Source of the DNA: Armatimonadota bacterium
GTDB lineage: Bacteria > Armatimonadota > Fimbriimonadia > Fimbriimonadales > Fimbriimonadaceae
Reading direction: 5' to 3'
DNA: 64,000 bases
Assembly: GCA_018268255.1 (NCBI GenBank)
Contig: JAFDWX010000002.1
Span: forward strand, 110,862-174,861
Of the stretch, positions 33,425-42,167 are shown in pieces (the first letter of the stretch is position 1; every line of letters starts with the position of its first letter). Made by a program: the position numbers and the translations under genes. The notes beneath the pieces are model-generated. The model ran no database searches and was not told the DNA's origin. It saw nothing but the letters and a program-made list of their open reading frames with translations.

Positions 33425-33458
33425 AGGCCCAATATGACAAGCAGGTCATATTGGGCCT
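33425..33458 (+). terminator. Rho-independent terminator after rpsJ
   Basis: A perfect 14-bp stem AGGCCCAATATGAC/GTCATATTGGGCCT encloses a 6-nt loop (33439-33444) and is followed by CATTGTTTT. Confidence 0.85.
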
Positions 33459-33554
33459 CATTGTTTTGGAGCCGTCCACACCCAGTGCCGCAGAGTCGCT
33501 GGGTTCCGTGCCAAAATCTGTTTTGAATCTAAACTACGGAGGGAATCCACGCAC

Positions 33555-33857
33555 ATGATGACTCTACACGGAGTGGATGTTTATATCTGGATTGACACCA
33601 CGCCGGAATTGCCGAAAACTTTTGGCAAGATGACCTTGACCTTGATCTCGAACCGAGGCACGCGGGTTTATCCCCCGCCAGCTCCCGACATTGCCCTGCT
33701 GAACTGGCCCCGATGCCGATACGAGAGCGACACGGAACTTACCGATGCCGAGATTCAGGAGTTGGTGAATGAGATCACGAAACTCGGCTTCCGATGGACC
33801 AAATGCCAAAAGCTGTTTAGAGAGGATGGAAATAATCTCTACAGCCAAGCCTACTAG
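33555..33857 (+). CDS. Stand-alone C-terminal domain of Thermus/Rickettsia-type isocitrate dehydrogenase
   Basis: A 100-residue protein beginning MMTLHGVDVYIWI, with GGAGGG upstream. TLTLISNRGTRVYPPP, LLNWPRCRYES and GFRWTKCQKLFREDGNNLYSQAY resemble, as I recall them, the C-terminal extension of type II isocitrate dehydrogenases (pattern ISNRGTKV-P ... HWRCRF ... FDNKPGYSMGQ). In those enzymes this domain is fused after the catalytic domain; here it is a separate gene 20 nt before icd and presumably cotranscribed. It may associate with the enzyme and help oligomerisation. The match is from memory. Confidence 0.78.
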   Translation: MMTLHGVDVYIWIDTTPELPKTFGKMTLTLISNRGTRVYPPPAPDIALLNWPRCRYESDTELTDAEIQELVNEITKLGFRWTKCQKLFREDGNNLYSQAY

Positions 33858-33877
33858 GATCAAGGAGATAGAAAAGA

Positions 33878-34876
33878 ATGGCTCATAAAGTAGCATTGAT
33901 TCGCGGCGATGGAACCGGTCCGGAACTGGTGGCTGCGGTTGAGAAGATTTTTAAAGCGGCTAAGGTCGAAATCGACTGGGTCGACGTGGAGGCTGGACTC
34001 AAGTGTGTCGAGGCAGGGAAGCCGATCGTGCCGGACGAGACGATCGCCACGATCAAAGAAATCGGCGTCGGCCTCAAAGGGCCGATGACCACCCCGATCG
34101 GCAAGGGTTCGGTTTCCCCGAATGTGACGCTTCGAAAGAAGCTGGACCTGTATGCCTGCGTGCGTCCCGTGCGGTCGCTCCCGGGTGTCGTAACACCGTT
34201 CGACAACTTGGATATCGTTATTTTCCGAGAGAACACGGAAGATCTGTATGCACAGATCGAGTACATGGCGACCGACCAAGTTGCACACTCGGTCAAGCTG
34301 ATTTCCAAGTTCAGCACCGAGCGGATCAGCCGGGCGGCTTTCGAGTACGCCAGGGCCAACAACCGCAAGAAAGTTGTGTGTGTCCACAAGGCAAACATCA
34401 TGAAGGTTGGCGATGGTCTATTCCTCCGAACCTTCCAGGAAGTTGCCAAGGAGTACCCTGAGATCGAGAGTTGGGACAACATCGTGGACAACCAATGCAT
34501 GCAGCTCGTCCTGCGGTGGAAGATCTACGATATGCTTGTGCTGCCCAACCTGTACGGAGATATCGTGAGCGACTTGGCAGCTGGAATGATGGGTGGCCTT
34601 GGCGTGGCGCCTGGAGCCAATTACGGCACAAACTGCGCCGTGTTCGAAGCTGTGCACGGCTCGGCACCTAAGTACACGGGCTTGGACAAGGTTAATCCGA
34701 CCGCGTTGCTTCTATCTGGAACGCTCATGCTGGACCATTTGGGAGAGCATGACGCGCGCAAGAATATTGAGGGCGCTTTGGAAGCAACGTTGACCAAGGG
34801 TATCAAGACCTACGATCTGGGCGGATCGGCAAAGCTCAGTGAGTTTACGGACGCAATCTGCAGTGAGCTTAAGTAG
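33878..34876 (+). CDS. icd: Isocitrate dehydrogenase catalytic subunit
   Basis: A 332-residue isocitrate/isopropylmalate dehydrogenase family enzyme of the TCA cycle. GDGTGPELV is near the N-terminus, the substrate-binding segment is SPNVTLRKKLDLYACVRPVRS, the tyrosine region is FRENTEDLYAQIEYM, and NLYGDIVSDLAAGMMGGLG binds metal. EAVHGSAPKYTG lies in the cofactor-specificity region. The start follows AAGGAG. It is shorter than fused Thermus-type enzymes (about 480-500 residues) by the domain encoded immediately upstream. Homoisocitrate dehydrogenase is a less likely alternative. Confidence 0.9.
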   Translation: MAHKVALIRGDGTGPELVAAVEKIFKAAKVEIDWVDVEAGLKCVEAGKPIVPDETIATIKEIGVGLKGPMTTPIGKGSVSPNVTLRKKLDLYACVRPVRSLPGVVTPFDNLDIVIFRENTEDLYAQIEYMATDQVAHSVKLISKFSTERISRAAFEYARANNRKKVVCVHKANIMKVGDGLFLRTFQEVAKEYPEIESWDNIVDNQCMQLVLRWKIYDMLVLPNLYGDIVSDLAAGMMGGLGVAPGANYGTNCAVFEAVHGSAPKYTGLDKVNPTALLLSGTLMLDHLGEHDARKNIEGALEATLTKGIKTYDLGGSAKLSEFTDAICSELK

Positions 34877-34895
34877 ATCGTTTGCTGCGGGATTT

Positions 34896-34929
34896 TTTGG
34901 GGCCGATTCCAGACAGATTCGGCCCCAAA
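34896..34929 (+). terminator. Stem-loop between icd and the glycosyltransferase gene
   Basis: An 11-bp stem TTTGGGGCCGA/TCGGCCCCAAA with a 12-nt loop lies between two convergent genes and could serve both. The downstream T content (TTCATCTTTC) is modest. Confidence 0.65.
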
Positions 34930-34937
34930 TTCATCTT

Positions 34938-35945
34938 TCAGTCGTCTGCAAGAGCTCGCGCCCAGGCATGAGCATGCACTGGCAAGGCGTTTCTTTCTTG
35001 CACCGATTTCAATCCGGCTGCACCCAGCCTGCTGGCACGTTCCGGATGGCTGATCAGCGACCAGATAGCCTCCGCTAAGGCCTTGGCATCACCGATAGGA
35101 ACCATTTCCCCCGTCTCAGAGTCGACCATGTCGGGAATACCTCCGATATGGGTGGAAATGACAGGAAGGCCGCTAGCTTGGGCCTCCAAAATCGCCAATG
35201 GCGAGCAGTCTGCAGAGGTTGGCAGAGCAAAGATTCCAGCGCCGGCGAGCAGCGAGACGAGTTCTGAGGATTCGGGACCCACCTGTCGATAAGCCAGGCA
35301 GTTTGGGGGCAGCTCGACCGGGGTTTGGTGACTTACCAGGTGGAATTCGGCATCCGGTACTAGCGCGGCGGCTTGCAAGAGAGTGGGGCCACCTTTTCTC
35401 TCGAAGTCACCTCCCACAAAGACTACTCGGTTGGCTTGACGAAGTTCCCCCGGACCAAACAGCGCGGTGTCGAGTGGTGGGGGAATCACGACAGGTTTGC
35501 AGTCGTAGTCGGTCTCAAACCCAGTCGAGGCCCATCGGCTCATCGCTACGAAGCGGGCACCGTTCGCCGCCAACCGCTTCATGGATCGGTCCCGTGCTCG
35601 CAGCTTGTACTCGGGGCGATTCCACCTGTACAGGCTTGAAACTTGACGGTGAGACGCATCGCCGTAAATGGCGCAACGGGAGGCGAGTGCCGTCGGAAGC
35701 ATCCCTGCTTCGCCGTTGGTCGCGATAATCACTCGATCCGCGCCTTCCTGCACAGCTGCCGAAACCGCACGGCGCATGGCGAGCTGCTTCGCGAACGTTC
35801 GAAATCCACGGCGGAGATACGGATTTCCGTAATCTTCGGGATTGGCAAACGTAACTTGGGCAAATACGGAGGGAAGGCAAGTCCCCCATCTTTTTCGCAC
35901 GACTTTCCACCCAAGAGCGTCGATGCAACAGATGCCTACATGCAT
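34938..35945 (-). CDS. Glycosyltransferase family 4
   Basis: A 335-residue GT-B glycosyltransferase with start ATG 35945 (MHVGICCIDALGWK). The frame is open much further upstream, but only across a hairpin repeat. The C-terminal Rossmann domain has VVFVGGDFERKGGPTLLQAA and the nucleotide-sugar site FALPTSADCSPLAILEAQASGLPVISTHIGGIPDMV, with the E-x7-E spacing of GT4 retaining enzymes. Probably transfers a sugar to a lipid or glycan at the cytoplasmic face. No other glycan genes adjoin it. Confidence 0.88.
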   Translation of the reverse strand: MHVGICCIDALGWKVVRKRWGTCLPSVFAQVTFANPEDYGNPYLRRGFRTFAKQLAMRRAVSAAVQEGADRVIIATNGEAGMLPTALASRCAIYGDASHRQVSSLYRWNRPEYKLRARDRSMKRLAANGARFVAMSRWASTGFETDYDCKPVVIPPPLDTALFGPGELRQANRVVFVGGDFERKGGPTLLQAAALVPDAEFHLVSHQTPVELPPNCLAYRQVGPESSELVSLLAGAGIFALPTSADCSPLAILEAQASGLPVISTHIGGIPDMVDSETGEMVPIGDAKALAEAIWSLISHPERASRLGAAGLKSVQERNALPVHAHAWARALADD

Positions 35946-35969
35946 GCCGGATCTCCAACTTCCTGCGTT

Positions 35970-36024
35970 GATTCGCCCAAGGCCGCGCCCTCGCCTCGAC
36001 TCCCGTCGAGGCTCTGCCCGAATC
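35970..36024. repeat. Nested-hairpin repeat, copy 4
   Basis: Outer arms GATTCG/CGAATC (35970-35975, 36019-36024) and inner arms CCTCGAC/GTCGAGG (35994-36000, 36005-36011) pair perfectly. Left spacer CCCAAGGCCGCGCCCTCG. It lies between the MutL-like and GT4 genes. Confidence 0.75.
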
Positions 36025-36097
36025 GACGCGCAGAACTCATTGGTCCTGCCCAGGTGCCGAACACCCTCTGAGCGAAATCTCCAATCCTTGTTCCAGC

Positions 36098-37957
36098 CTA
36101 CTGCGGCAACGGCAAACCGAACGCTTCCAGCCACTCGCGGAGCTTGGCAATTCGGGTGGGCTGGTCGGTCGGCAATTGGAACGGTCGGCCCCGAGCATCG
36201 ATAACGATTCCAACGGTGCCACCCTCGAGCTTTTTCGTTACAGAGACGCCCTTACCCCCGCCAACATCGAATCCCTTAGTGGGCTCGATCGTGAGTTCCT
36301 TGAACTGGTGCCGATCGCAAGGAATGACGGCCATTTGACCATAGTTCAGCGTTTGGTTGACGCCCTCTCCGCGGACCGTGACGACCTTCTCGCCCGGCTT
36401 GGCGGTTCCGACTGGGCAGATGGCGTGGCCACACTTTACGATGCAGTCGAATTCAAAAACCTGCTTCGCCGCTTCGTAGACATGCTGGCTCAACACTCCC
36501 AAGTGCGGCATCATAAAGATAGAGTCCACGGTGAGCATCGTGATGCCCTCAGGCTGGTACGCATCCAGCATCATAAGAGCCGATTGAGCGCGCTTCGGAG
36601 CGTGAGAGAGCACACCACCCGAACCGATGATCATGTCGAGCTCCATCATCTTAATCAAAGTTTGTCCGCCGCCCTTCTGCTCGAAAAGCTCGCTCATGTC
36701 GCGTTGCTTCTGGGCACCTTCCAGGGTTCTGGCAAGAGTCTTGTGGTGTTCGAACGCGAGCCGGAGCGCTTCCCTCGAGACGGCCTGCTCGATGAGCAGA
36801 TCTTCATAAGTGTGCGGGATGGTCGTTGGCCGGATCATCTTATTGCGGAGCCTGTTCCGAACCTCGCTGGGGTCAATATTGAGCGGAATCCAACGCGCGA
36901 TGTTCTCAATTCCGGCCTCTTTGAGCACGTTACAGATGGAGTAGCTCATTCCCAAGTTGGCAGAGACTGTGCGGTTGTAGATCGGTGCTCCACTTGGATC
37001 GCGAAAAACGGAAAAGACGTCAGTCGTTGCTCCGCCGATGTCCACTCCGAGAATGTTCAGGCCTTCCTGGACGGCGTACTCATTGAGCAGCTTGCCAACG
37101 GCATTGGGCGTCGCCATGACCTCTTCGCTGGCCCACTCAAGCAGTTTGGAGTAACCGGGAGCCTGCTGCATGACGTGCTCCAGAAACAGTTCGTGGATCT
37201 CGTCGCGCGCAGGGTCAAGATTCTCGCGGTCCAGTGTCGGGCGCAGATTGTCGACCTTCTTTAGCTCGATGCCAGCGCCCAACACTTCCGTAACCTCTTC
37301 GCGGGCATCTTTGTTCCCGGCATAAATCACGGGCAATTTCATGTCGCCGAATCGAGGTTTGGGGTCGGCCCTACGGATGACTTCTGCCATCTCGGTGAGG
37401 TGCTTTTTCGTTCCGCCATCGGTGCCGCCAGACATGAGAATGATGTCCGGCCGCAACTGTCGAAGCCGCTCCACCTTTTGGTAGTCTTTCCGATTGTCAT
37501 CGATGGCAAGGGTGTCCATAAGGATCGCCCCAGCACCAAGCGCGGCTCGTTCTGCGGACTCCGCCGACATGCTCTTCACAACTCCGGCGACCATCATCTG
37601 CAAACCGCCGCCCGCCGATGATGTGGACACATACATGTCTGCCGCCTCGAACGGATCCGATCTTTGATCGACGACTTGACCGTCTTTGAAGATTCGCCAA
37701 ACCTGGTCGTTGTGGATCAGAGCCCGGCGATGGACCGGAAAGCCCTGCGGCATCGTCGTTTCGGTAAGTTCTTCCAGTTCGGTCATCGCGTTGAGCACGC
37801 CGACTGTTACGTCCTCAAAGGGCTTTTCAACGGTTGTGGGAGCCTCACCGCGAGCCACCAAACGGTATTCACCCGCGTCATTGCGTTCGATGAGAATGGC
37901 CTTGGTTGTGGTCGAACCACAGTCTGTTGCTACGATGCGCCGAATGTCCGCTGACAT
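36098..37957 (-). CDS. MutL-like (GlmL) ASKHA ATPase family protein
   Basis: A 619-residue protein of the glutamate-mutase-associated MutL family, unrelated to DNA mismatch-repair MutL. The phosphate-1 motif VATDCGSTTTKA opens the protein, ILMSGGTDGG and LGVDIGGATTDVFSVF are further ASKHA motifs, and GHAICPVGTAKPGEKVV lies near the C-terminus. Such proteins usually neighbour B12-dependent carbon-skeleton mutases and may serve as reactivating chaperones. Here no mutase is adjacent. Length is close to that of other members (about 460-620). Function in this organism is unproven. Confidence 0.85.
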   Translation of the reverse strand: MSADIRRIVATDCGSTTTKAILIERNDAGEYRLVARGEAPTTVEKPFEDVTVGVLNAMTELEELTETTMPQGFPVHRRALIHNDQVWRIFKDGQVVDQRSDPFEAADMYVSTSSAGGGLQMMVAGVVKSMSAESAERAALGAGAILMDTLAIDDNRKDYQKVERLRQLRPDIILMSGGTDGGTKKHLTEMAEVIRRADPKPRFGDMKLPVIYAGNKDAREEVTEVLGAGIELKKVDNLRPTLDRENLDPARDEIHELFLEHVMQQAPGYSKLLEWASEEVMATPNAVGKLLNEYAVQEGLNILGVDIGGATTDVFSVFRDPSGAPIYNRTVSANLGMSYSICNVLKEAGIENIARWIPLNIDPSEVRNRLRNKMIRPTTIPHTYEDLLIEQAVSREALRLAFEHHKTLARTLEGAQKQRDMSELFEQKGGGQTLIKMMELDMIIGSGGVLSHAPKRAQSALMMLDAYQPEGITMLTVDSIFMMPHLGVLSQHVYEAAKQVFEFDCIVKCGHAICPVGTAKPGEKVVTVRGEGVNQTLNYGQMAVIPCDRHQFKELTIEPTKGFDVGGGKGVSVTKKLEGGTVGIVIDARGRPFQLPTDQPTRIAKLREWLEAFGLPLPQ

Positions 37958-38083
37958 AGGCCGATTATAGCGAATCGACCGCCAATTCGATGGACGACCT
38001 CCGTTGTGGACGAAGAGAATCCGATAATCTGGATGAAAAAAGTGAACTTGAGTGTGCTAAAGCACAGTCGAATTCGTATCAAA

Positions 38084-38113
38084 TTGTGGAGCGGTGTTTA
38101 GGTCGCCTAATAA
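38084..38113 (+). promoter_or_regulatory. Possible leaderless promoter for the Asn/Gly-repeat lipoprotein
   Basis: TTGTGG (38084-38089), an 18-nt spacer and TAATAA (38108-38113). The expected start of transcription falls at or next to the ATG at 38121, as in the promoter at 5944-5972. Confidence 0.4.
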
Positions 38114-38120
38114 TATTGCA

Positions 38121-38891
38121 ATGAATAACAAGCGAAGTTGGACAATTGGGTTTTTGTTCGTGGTCATCTGTGCGGCGTTGTTTGGGCAAACGGGTTGCGG
38201 CGGAGGCGGAGCGGCTTCGTCAACCGGTTCTGGCGGTAATACCAATGGAGGGAACACGAATGGTGGCAACACCAATGGCGGAGGGAATACCATCGATTTT
38301 GCCGCAGCCCAGGGTTCCTACACGGATACAGGCTTCTCGCTGAACCTGAAATTGGATTCGAACAAGACGCTGACCGGAGCGATTGCTCAGTTCTTTCCCC
38401 CGTTTGTGGGCACAACGACAGTGAACGACGATGGAACGTTCGTGCTCGACCTTGTTCGAAATCCGAACACGATCACCTTCACCGGGCAAGTCGAAAACGC
38501 CGGGGGCGGCTGGAGAGCACGAGGCAATTTCACGGGAGCAGCAACAACAGCCATCCAGGCCGGTCGCTTTGTTCAAGGCACCACCAACGGCTTTCGCGGG
38601 ACCATTAATCTGGTTCTGGGAGGCAGCGGTTCAGGAGTGATGAATATCGACCAAGCAGGGAACATCACCGGAACGCTCACCTATAGCGGCACCACAGCGT
38701 CGCTCTCCGGAACGATCACCAACACGGGAATTGTCTCTGCTGGAACTCCAACTTCCGGCGCAGTCAGTGTGACTCTTGAAGGAGCCGCAACCGTGACCAC
38801 CGAATTGTTTACTGAAACTGGGTTAAGCGGTACGTGGACGGCCAGTGATGGCGGCACCGGCAACCTAGTTGGCACCGGCACGCGCTTTTAG
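38121..38891 (+). CDS. Lipoprotein with Asn/Gly/Thr tandem repeats
   Basis: A 256-residue lipoprotein. Signal peptide with lipobox FGQTGC (start ATG 38121) is followed by a Gly/Ser stretch and a short tandem repeat (GGNTN units, about residues 41-58). The rest is beta-rich with internal similarity (TFTGQVENAGGGWRARGNFTG, GNITGTLTYSGTTASLSGTIT), resembling repeat-built surface lipoproteins. Probably an outer-membrane lipoprotein; function unknown. No SD sequence is visible, and the promoter may yield a leaderless mRNA. Confidence 0.75.
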   Translation: MNNKRSWTIGFLFVVICAALFGQTGCGGGGAASSTGSGGNTNGGNTNGGNTNGGGNTIDFAAAQGSYTDTGFSLNLKLDSNKTLTGAIAQFFPPFVGTTTVNDDGTFVLDLVRNPNTITFTGQVENAGGGWRARGNFTGAATTAIQAGRFVQGTTNGFRGTINLVLGGSGSGVMNIDQAGNITGTLTYSGTTASLSGTITNTGIVSAGTPTSGAVSVTLEGAATVTTELFTETGLSGTWTASDGGTGNLVGTGTRF

Positions 38892-38968
38892 GTAATGTGA
38901 ACACGGAGCGCGGTGCGATTGGAGACTCCCAGAGTTTCCAAGGATGGATTGTGCTTCGAGGTAATAAA

Positions 38969-40114
38969 TTGGCGGGAGTCAAGTTCCAAAACGTTTCCAA
39001 AGTCTTTGGCAAGGACGTCAAAGCAGTTGACAATCTAAATCTGGATATTCGAGACGGGGAATTTATGGTTCTCGTCGGGCCGTCCGGTTGCGGAAAAACG
39101 ACTGCATTGCGAATGATTGCGGGGCTCGAAGAGTCTACAGGCGGCGACCTGTGCATTGGCGATCAGCGTGTTAACGATGTTCCACCCAAGGATCGTGATA
39201 TCGCGATGGTTTTCCAAAACTACGCGCTTTATCCGCACATGACCGTCTACGATAACATTGCGTTCGGTCTGAGAATCCGCGAACTCAAAGGAATTTTCTG
39301 GCAACTGAGTCACATGAGTGACGCCCAGAGAATCAAGCAAGACATCGATAAGCGGGTTCGCGACGCCGCCAAAATGCTCAGCATCGACCACTTGCTCGCG
39401 CGAAAACCCAAAGAACTCTCGGGTGGACAGCGTCAACGCGTCGCGCTCGGAAGAGCCATCGTACGGAAACCCAAAGTCTTCTTGATGGACGAGCCTCTCT
39501 CGAACCTCGACGCGAAGCTCCGAATCCAAACTCGCGCGGAACTCATCCGCCTCCACCGGTCCCTTGGCATTACCACGATCTACGTAACCCACGACCAAGT
39601 TGAAGCCATGACCATGGGCCAGCGAATCGCTGTTATGAAAGACGGTGTCCTTCAGCAGTGTGCCGAACCCGAAACGGTTTACAACCAACCAGCGAATAAG
39701 TTCGTGGCTGGATTTATTGGTGCGCCTCCCATGAACTTTATGGAAGCGACTATCAAAAATGATGGCCAGCTTCGAGTCGACGTCGGCGAATTTTCACTTC
39801 CACTGCCTGCGGAACACCCAGCGAAAGCACTGGTTAATAAACCGGTGACTTTGGGCATCCGACCAGAATCGATCTTCGATGCGAATCTCAACAATCCTGT
39901 GGCTGGAACGGATGCCAACACTGTTGAGGCGAAGGTCGACGTGTTGGAGCCGCTTGGTCCGGAATACACCGCGTACCTGAATATCGGAAAGCACAACCTG
40001 CTCGCAACAATCGACAGCGCCACCAAAATCAAGGAAGGTGGAGCCTCCAAATTTGTCATCAATCTGGATTCAATCCATATTTTTGACGGCGAGACAGAAG
40101 TTGCAGTCCGATAG
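38969..40114 (+). CDS. MalK/UgpC/MsmK-type sugar ABC transporter ATPase
   Basis: A 381-residue ATPase. Walker A GPSGCGKTT, signature LSGGQRQRVALGRAI and Walker B VFLMDEPLSNLDAKLR are intact; the C-terminal TOBE region includes LGIRPESIF. A TTG start at 38969 with GAGG upstream gives MAGVKFQNVSKVFG, matching the family N-terminus; the frame opens earlier at 38897. A Lys/Asp-rich insertion (about 85-110) extends the helical subdomain. No permease or binding protein lies nearby, so it may be a shared ATPase serving several sugar importers, as MsmK does. Confidence 0.9.
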   Translation: MAGVKFQNVSKVFGKDVKAVDNLNLDIRDGEFMVLVGPSGCGKTTALRMIAGLEESTGGDLCIGDQRVNDVPPKDRDIAMVFQNYALYPHMTVYDNIAFGLRIRELKGIFWQLSHMSDAQRIKQDIDKRVRDAAKMLSIDHLLARKPKELSGGQRQRVALGRAIVRKPKVFLMDEPLSNLDAKLRIQTRAELIRLHRSLGITTIYVTHDQVEAMTMGQRIAVMKDGVLQQCAEPETVYNQPANKFVAGFIGAPPMNFMEATIKNDGQLRVDVGEFSLPLPAEHPAKALVNKPVTLGIRPESIFDANLNNPVAGTDANTVEAKVDVLEPLGPEYTAYLNIGKHNLLATIDSATKIKEGGASKFVINLDSIHIFDGETEVAVR

Positions 40115-40173
40115 GCAGAAGTTGAACTCATAAATCGGTTCTGGTATCCTCGCAATTTCGAGGGGACAGAATC

Positions 40174-42165
40174 GTGACATCTGCTTGGATTGCGCTGGCG
40201 GCATTATCTCTTGGGCAACCCGATTTAGAGCCCACGTTGAAGTTGCCTGCTGTATTTTCGGACGGCATGGTGCTCCAAAGAGATATGCCTGTACCCATTT
40301 GGGGTTGGTCCCATCCCGGGGAAAAAGTCACTGTCACCTTTCGGGGCCAGAGTATCAGCACCACCGCCGACGTGAGCGGTAAATGGAAGGTTACTCTCGA
40401 TTCGCTTACTGCCGGCGGGCCAGACGAACTGGGCGTCTTTGACGAGGACCAAGACATCATCGTCCGTGACATCTTGGTCGGTGATGTCTGGATCTGCTCG
40501 GGGCAATCCAACATGGCTTTTCCGCTGAGCCAAGCGAAGAACAGCACCACATTGATGCAAGAGGCTGATCAGCCCAGGATTCGACTTTTCAAAGTCGGAT
40601 TTGCAGCAAGCGATCGACCTCTCTTAGATGTCAAAGGTCGGTGGCGAGTTTCCACTCCCCAGAGCGCCGCTTCGTTCAGTGCCGTCGGCTATTTGTTCGG
40701 CAAAGCACTGAGCGAATCCGAAAAGGTTCCAATCGGATTAATTGAGACCTGCTGGGGTGGTTCCAGCGCCGAGGCTTGGACACCGTTCGGAGCACTGTCG
40801 CTTGACCCGGAGCTCAAACCGATCCTAATCCGTTATGATCGAGCGAAGGTCGAAAATAGGGCGAAGCTGGAGAAATATCGCCAAGAATCCAAGAAATACC
40901 GGCCCAAAATCCACCCTGACCGCGCCAATTTGGGCTTTGCTCGAGGGTGGGCTAGCCCCATATTCGACGATAGCGTTTGGAACACGATGATGGTTCCCGG
41001 CTACTGGGAAGATCAGGTTAAGTCGCTCGATATCGATGGAGCAGTATGGTTCCGCACAGAGGTCGAAGTACCACCTGGTGCCGCAGGCTCAGACGTCATT
41101 CTCAAGCTCGGACAGATTGCGGACTACGACACCGTCTACTGGAACGGTCAGATGGTGGGGATGACTGGAACTAGCGAGGATGAGCCCTTCGAGACTCCGC
41201 GAGCTTACAAAATCAGCGGTCGCCTGGTGCTGTCGGGCAAAAACACGCTTGCGGTCAGGGTGTTCAATCGCAAGGATAAGGGCGGCTTTGGCAGCGAGCC
41301 CGAGGACATGGGGGTTGTGGGTTTGGATGGGGCCGTCATTCCGATTGCTGGTCGATGGCGCTACCACGTTGAAACAAGTCTTTCGCCGGATGCGATCAAG
41401 CCCTTGGAACTACCGTTTGGCCCGGGTCACCCCCAGGCACCAGCCAACCTGTTCAATGGAATGGTCGCCCCGATCGTCCCGCTAGCCGTCAAAGGGGTGG
41501 CTTGGTATCAAGGGGAGTCCAATGCTGAAAGGGCCAAGCAGTATCGAACGCTCCTAACCCGACTGATTTCGAGCTGGAGAACTTCATTCCACCAGTCCGA
41601 TTTGCCGTTCCTGCTTGTCCAACTCCCGAACTTCCGTGAGCGCCTCGATTTTCCATCTGAAGCGGAATGGGCCGAGATTCGAGAAGCTCAACTCATGGCT
41701 CTCAAACTGCCGAAAGTGGGCATGGCCGTCACGATCGACTTGGGCGAAGCCAACGATATCCACCCGAGAAACAAACTGCCGGTTGCCGAGCGTCTCGCCG
41801 ATGCTGCGATGCAGGTGGTCTACTACACCACCGCGCGAGGTCAATCCCCATTTTTCGACACCTACAAGATCGAGGGGTCCAAAATTCGCGTTCTCTTCCG
41901 CAATACCGTCGGAAGCCTAACGACGGTCGACGGCGAGCCTCCAAAGGGATTTGCCATCGCCGGAGCAGATGGCAAGTTCATCTGGGCTCAAGCGAAGATC
42001 GATGGAGAGTCGGTCGTCATCTGGCACGAAAAGGTCCCCCAGCCCAAGTACGTCCGTTATGCTTGGGCGGACAACCCTCTCTGCAATTTGGTGAACAGAG
42101 TTGGCTTGCCGGCTTCACCATTCCGTACCGACACACTTCCCGGAATCACCGATAACAATTACTAA
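40174..42165 (+). CDS. Sialate O-acetylesterase-like SGNH esterase
   Basis: A 663-residue exported esterase of the SASA family, removing acetyl groups from sugars. The N-terminal segment LPAVFSDGMVLQRDMPVPIWGW is diagnostic. The nucleophile Ser is in WICSGQSNMAFPL (about 105-117), KGVAWYQGESNA is a conserved block, and the Asp-His end of the triad is DLGEANDIHPRNK (about 525-537). An inserted beta-sandwich-like region (about 230-400) is typical of long members. It starts with GTG, and the short hydrophobic N-terminus is a weak signal peptide. Adjacent carbohydrate genes support a polysaccharide role. Confidence 0.92.
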   Translation: MTSAWIALAALSLGQPDLEPTLKLPAVFSDGMVLQRDMPVPIWGWSHPGEKVTVTFRGQSISTTADVSGKWKVTLDSLTAGGPDELGVFDEDQDIIVRDILVGDVWICSGQSNMAFPLSQAKNSTTLMQEADQPRIRLFKVGFAASDRPLLDVKGRWRVSTPQSAASFSAVGYLFGKALSESEKVPIGLIETCWGGSSAEAWTPFGALSLDPELKPILIRYDRAKVENRAKLEKYRQESKKYRPKIHPDRANLGFARGWASPIFDDSVWNTMMVPGYWEDQVKSLDIDGAVWFRTEVEVPPGAAGSDVILKLGQIADYDTVYWNGQMVGMTGTSEDEPFETPRAYKISGRLVLSGKNTLAVRVFNRKDKGGFGSEPEDMGVVGLDGAVIPIAGRWRYHVETSLSPDAIKPLELPFGPGHPQAPANLFNGMVAPIVPLAVKGVAWYQGESNAERAKQYRTLLTRLISSWRTSFHQSDLPFLLVQLPNFRERLDFPSEAEWAEIREAQLMALKLPKVGMAVTIDLGEANDIHPRNKLPVAERLADAAMQVVYYTTARGQSPFFDTYKIEGSKIRVLFRNTVGSLTTVDGEPPKGFAIAGADGKFIWAQAKIDGESVVIWHEKVPQPKYVRYAWADNPLCNLVNRVGLPASPFRTDTLPGITDNNY

Positions 42166-42167
42166 GT

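Noticed and set aside
36176..37264. 362-residue open frame on the + strand
   Set aside because: Antisense of the MutL-like gene, whose reading shows clear ASKHA motifs.
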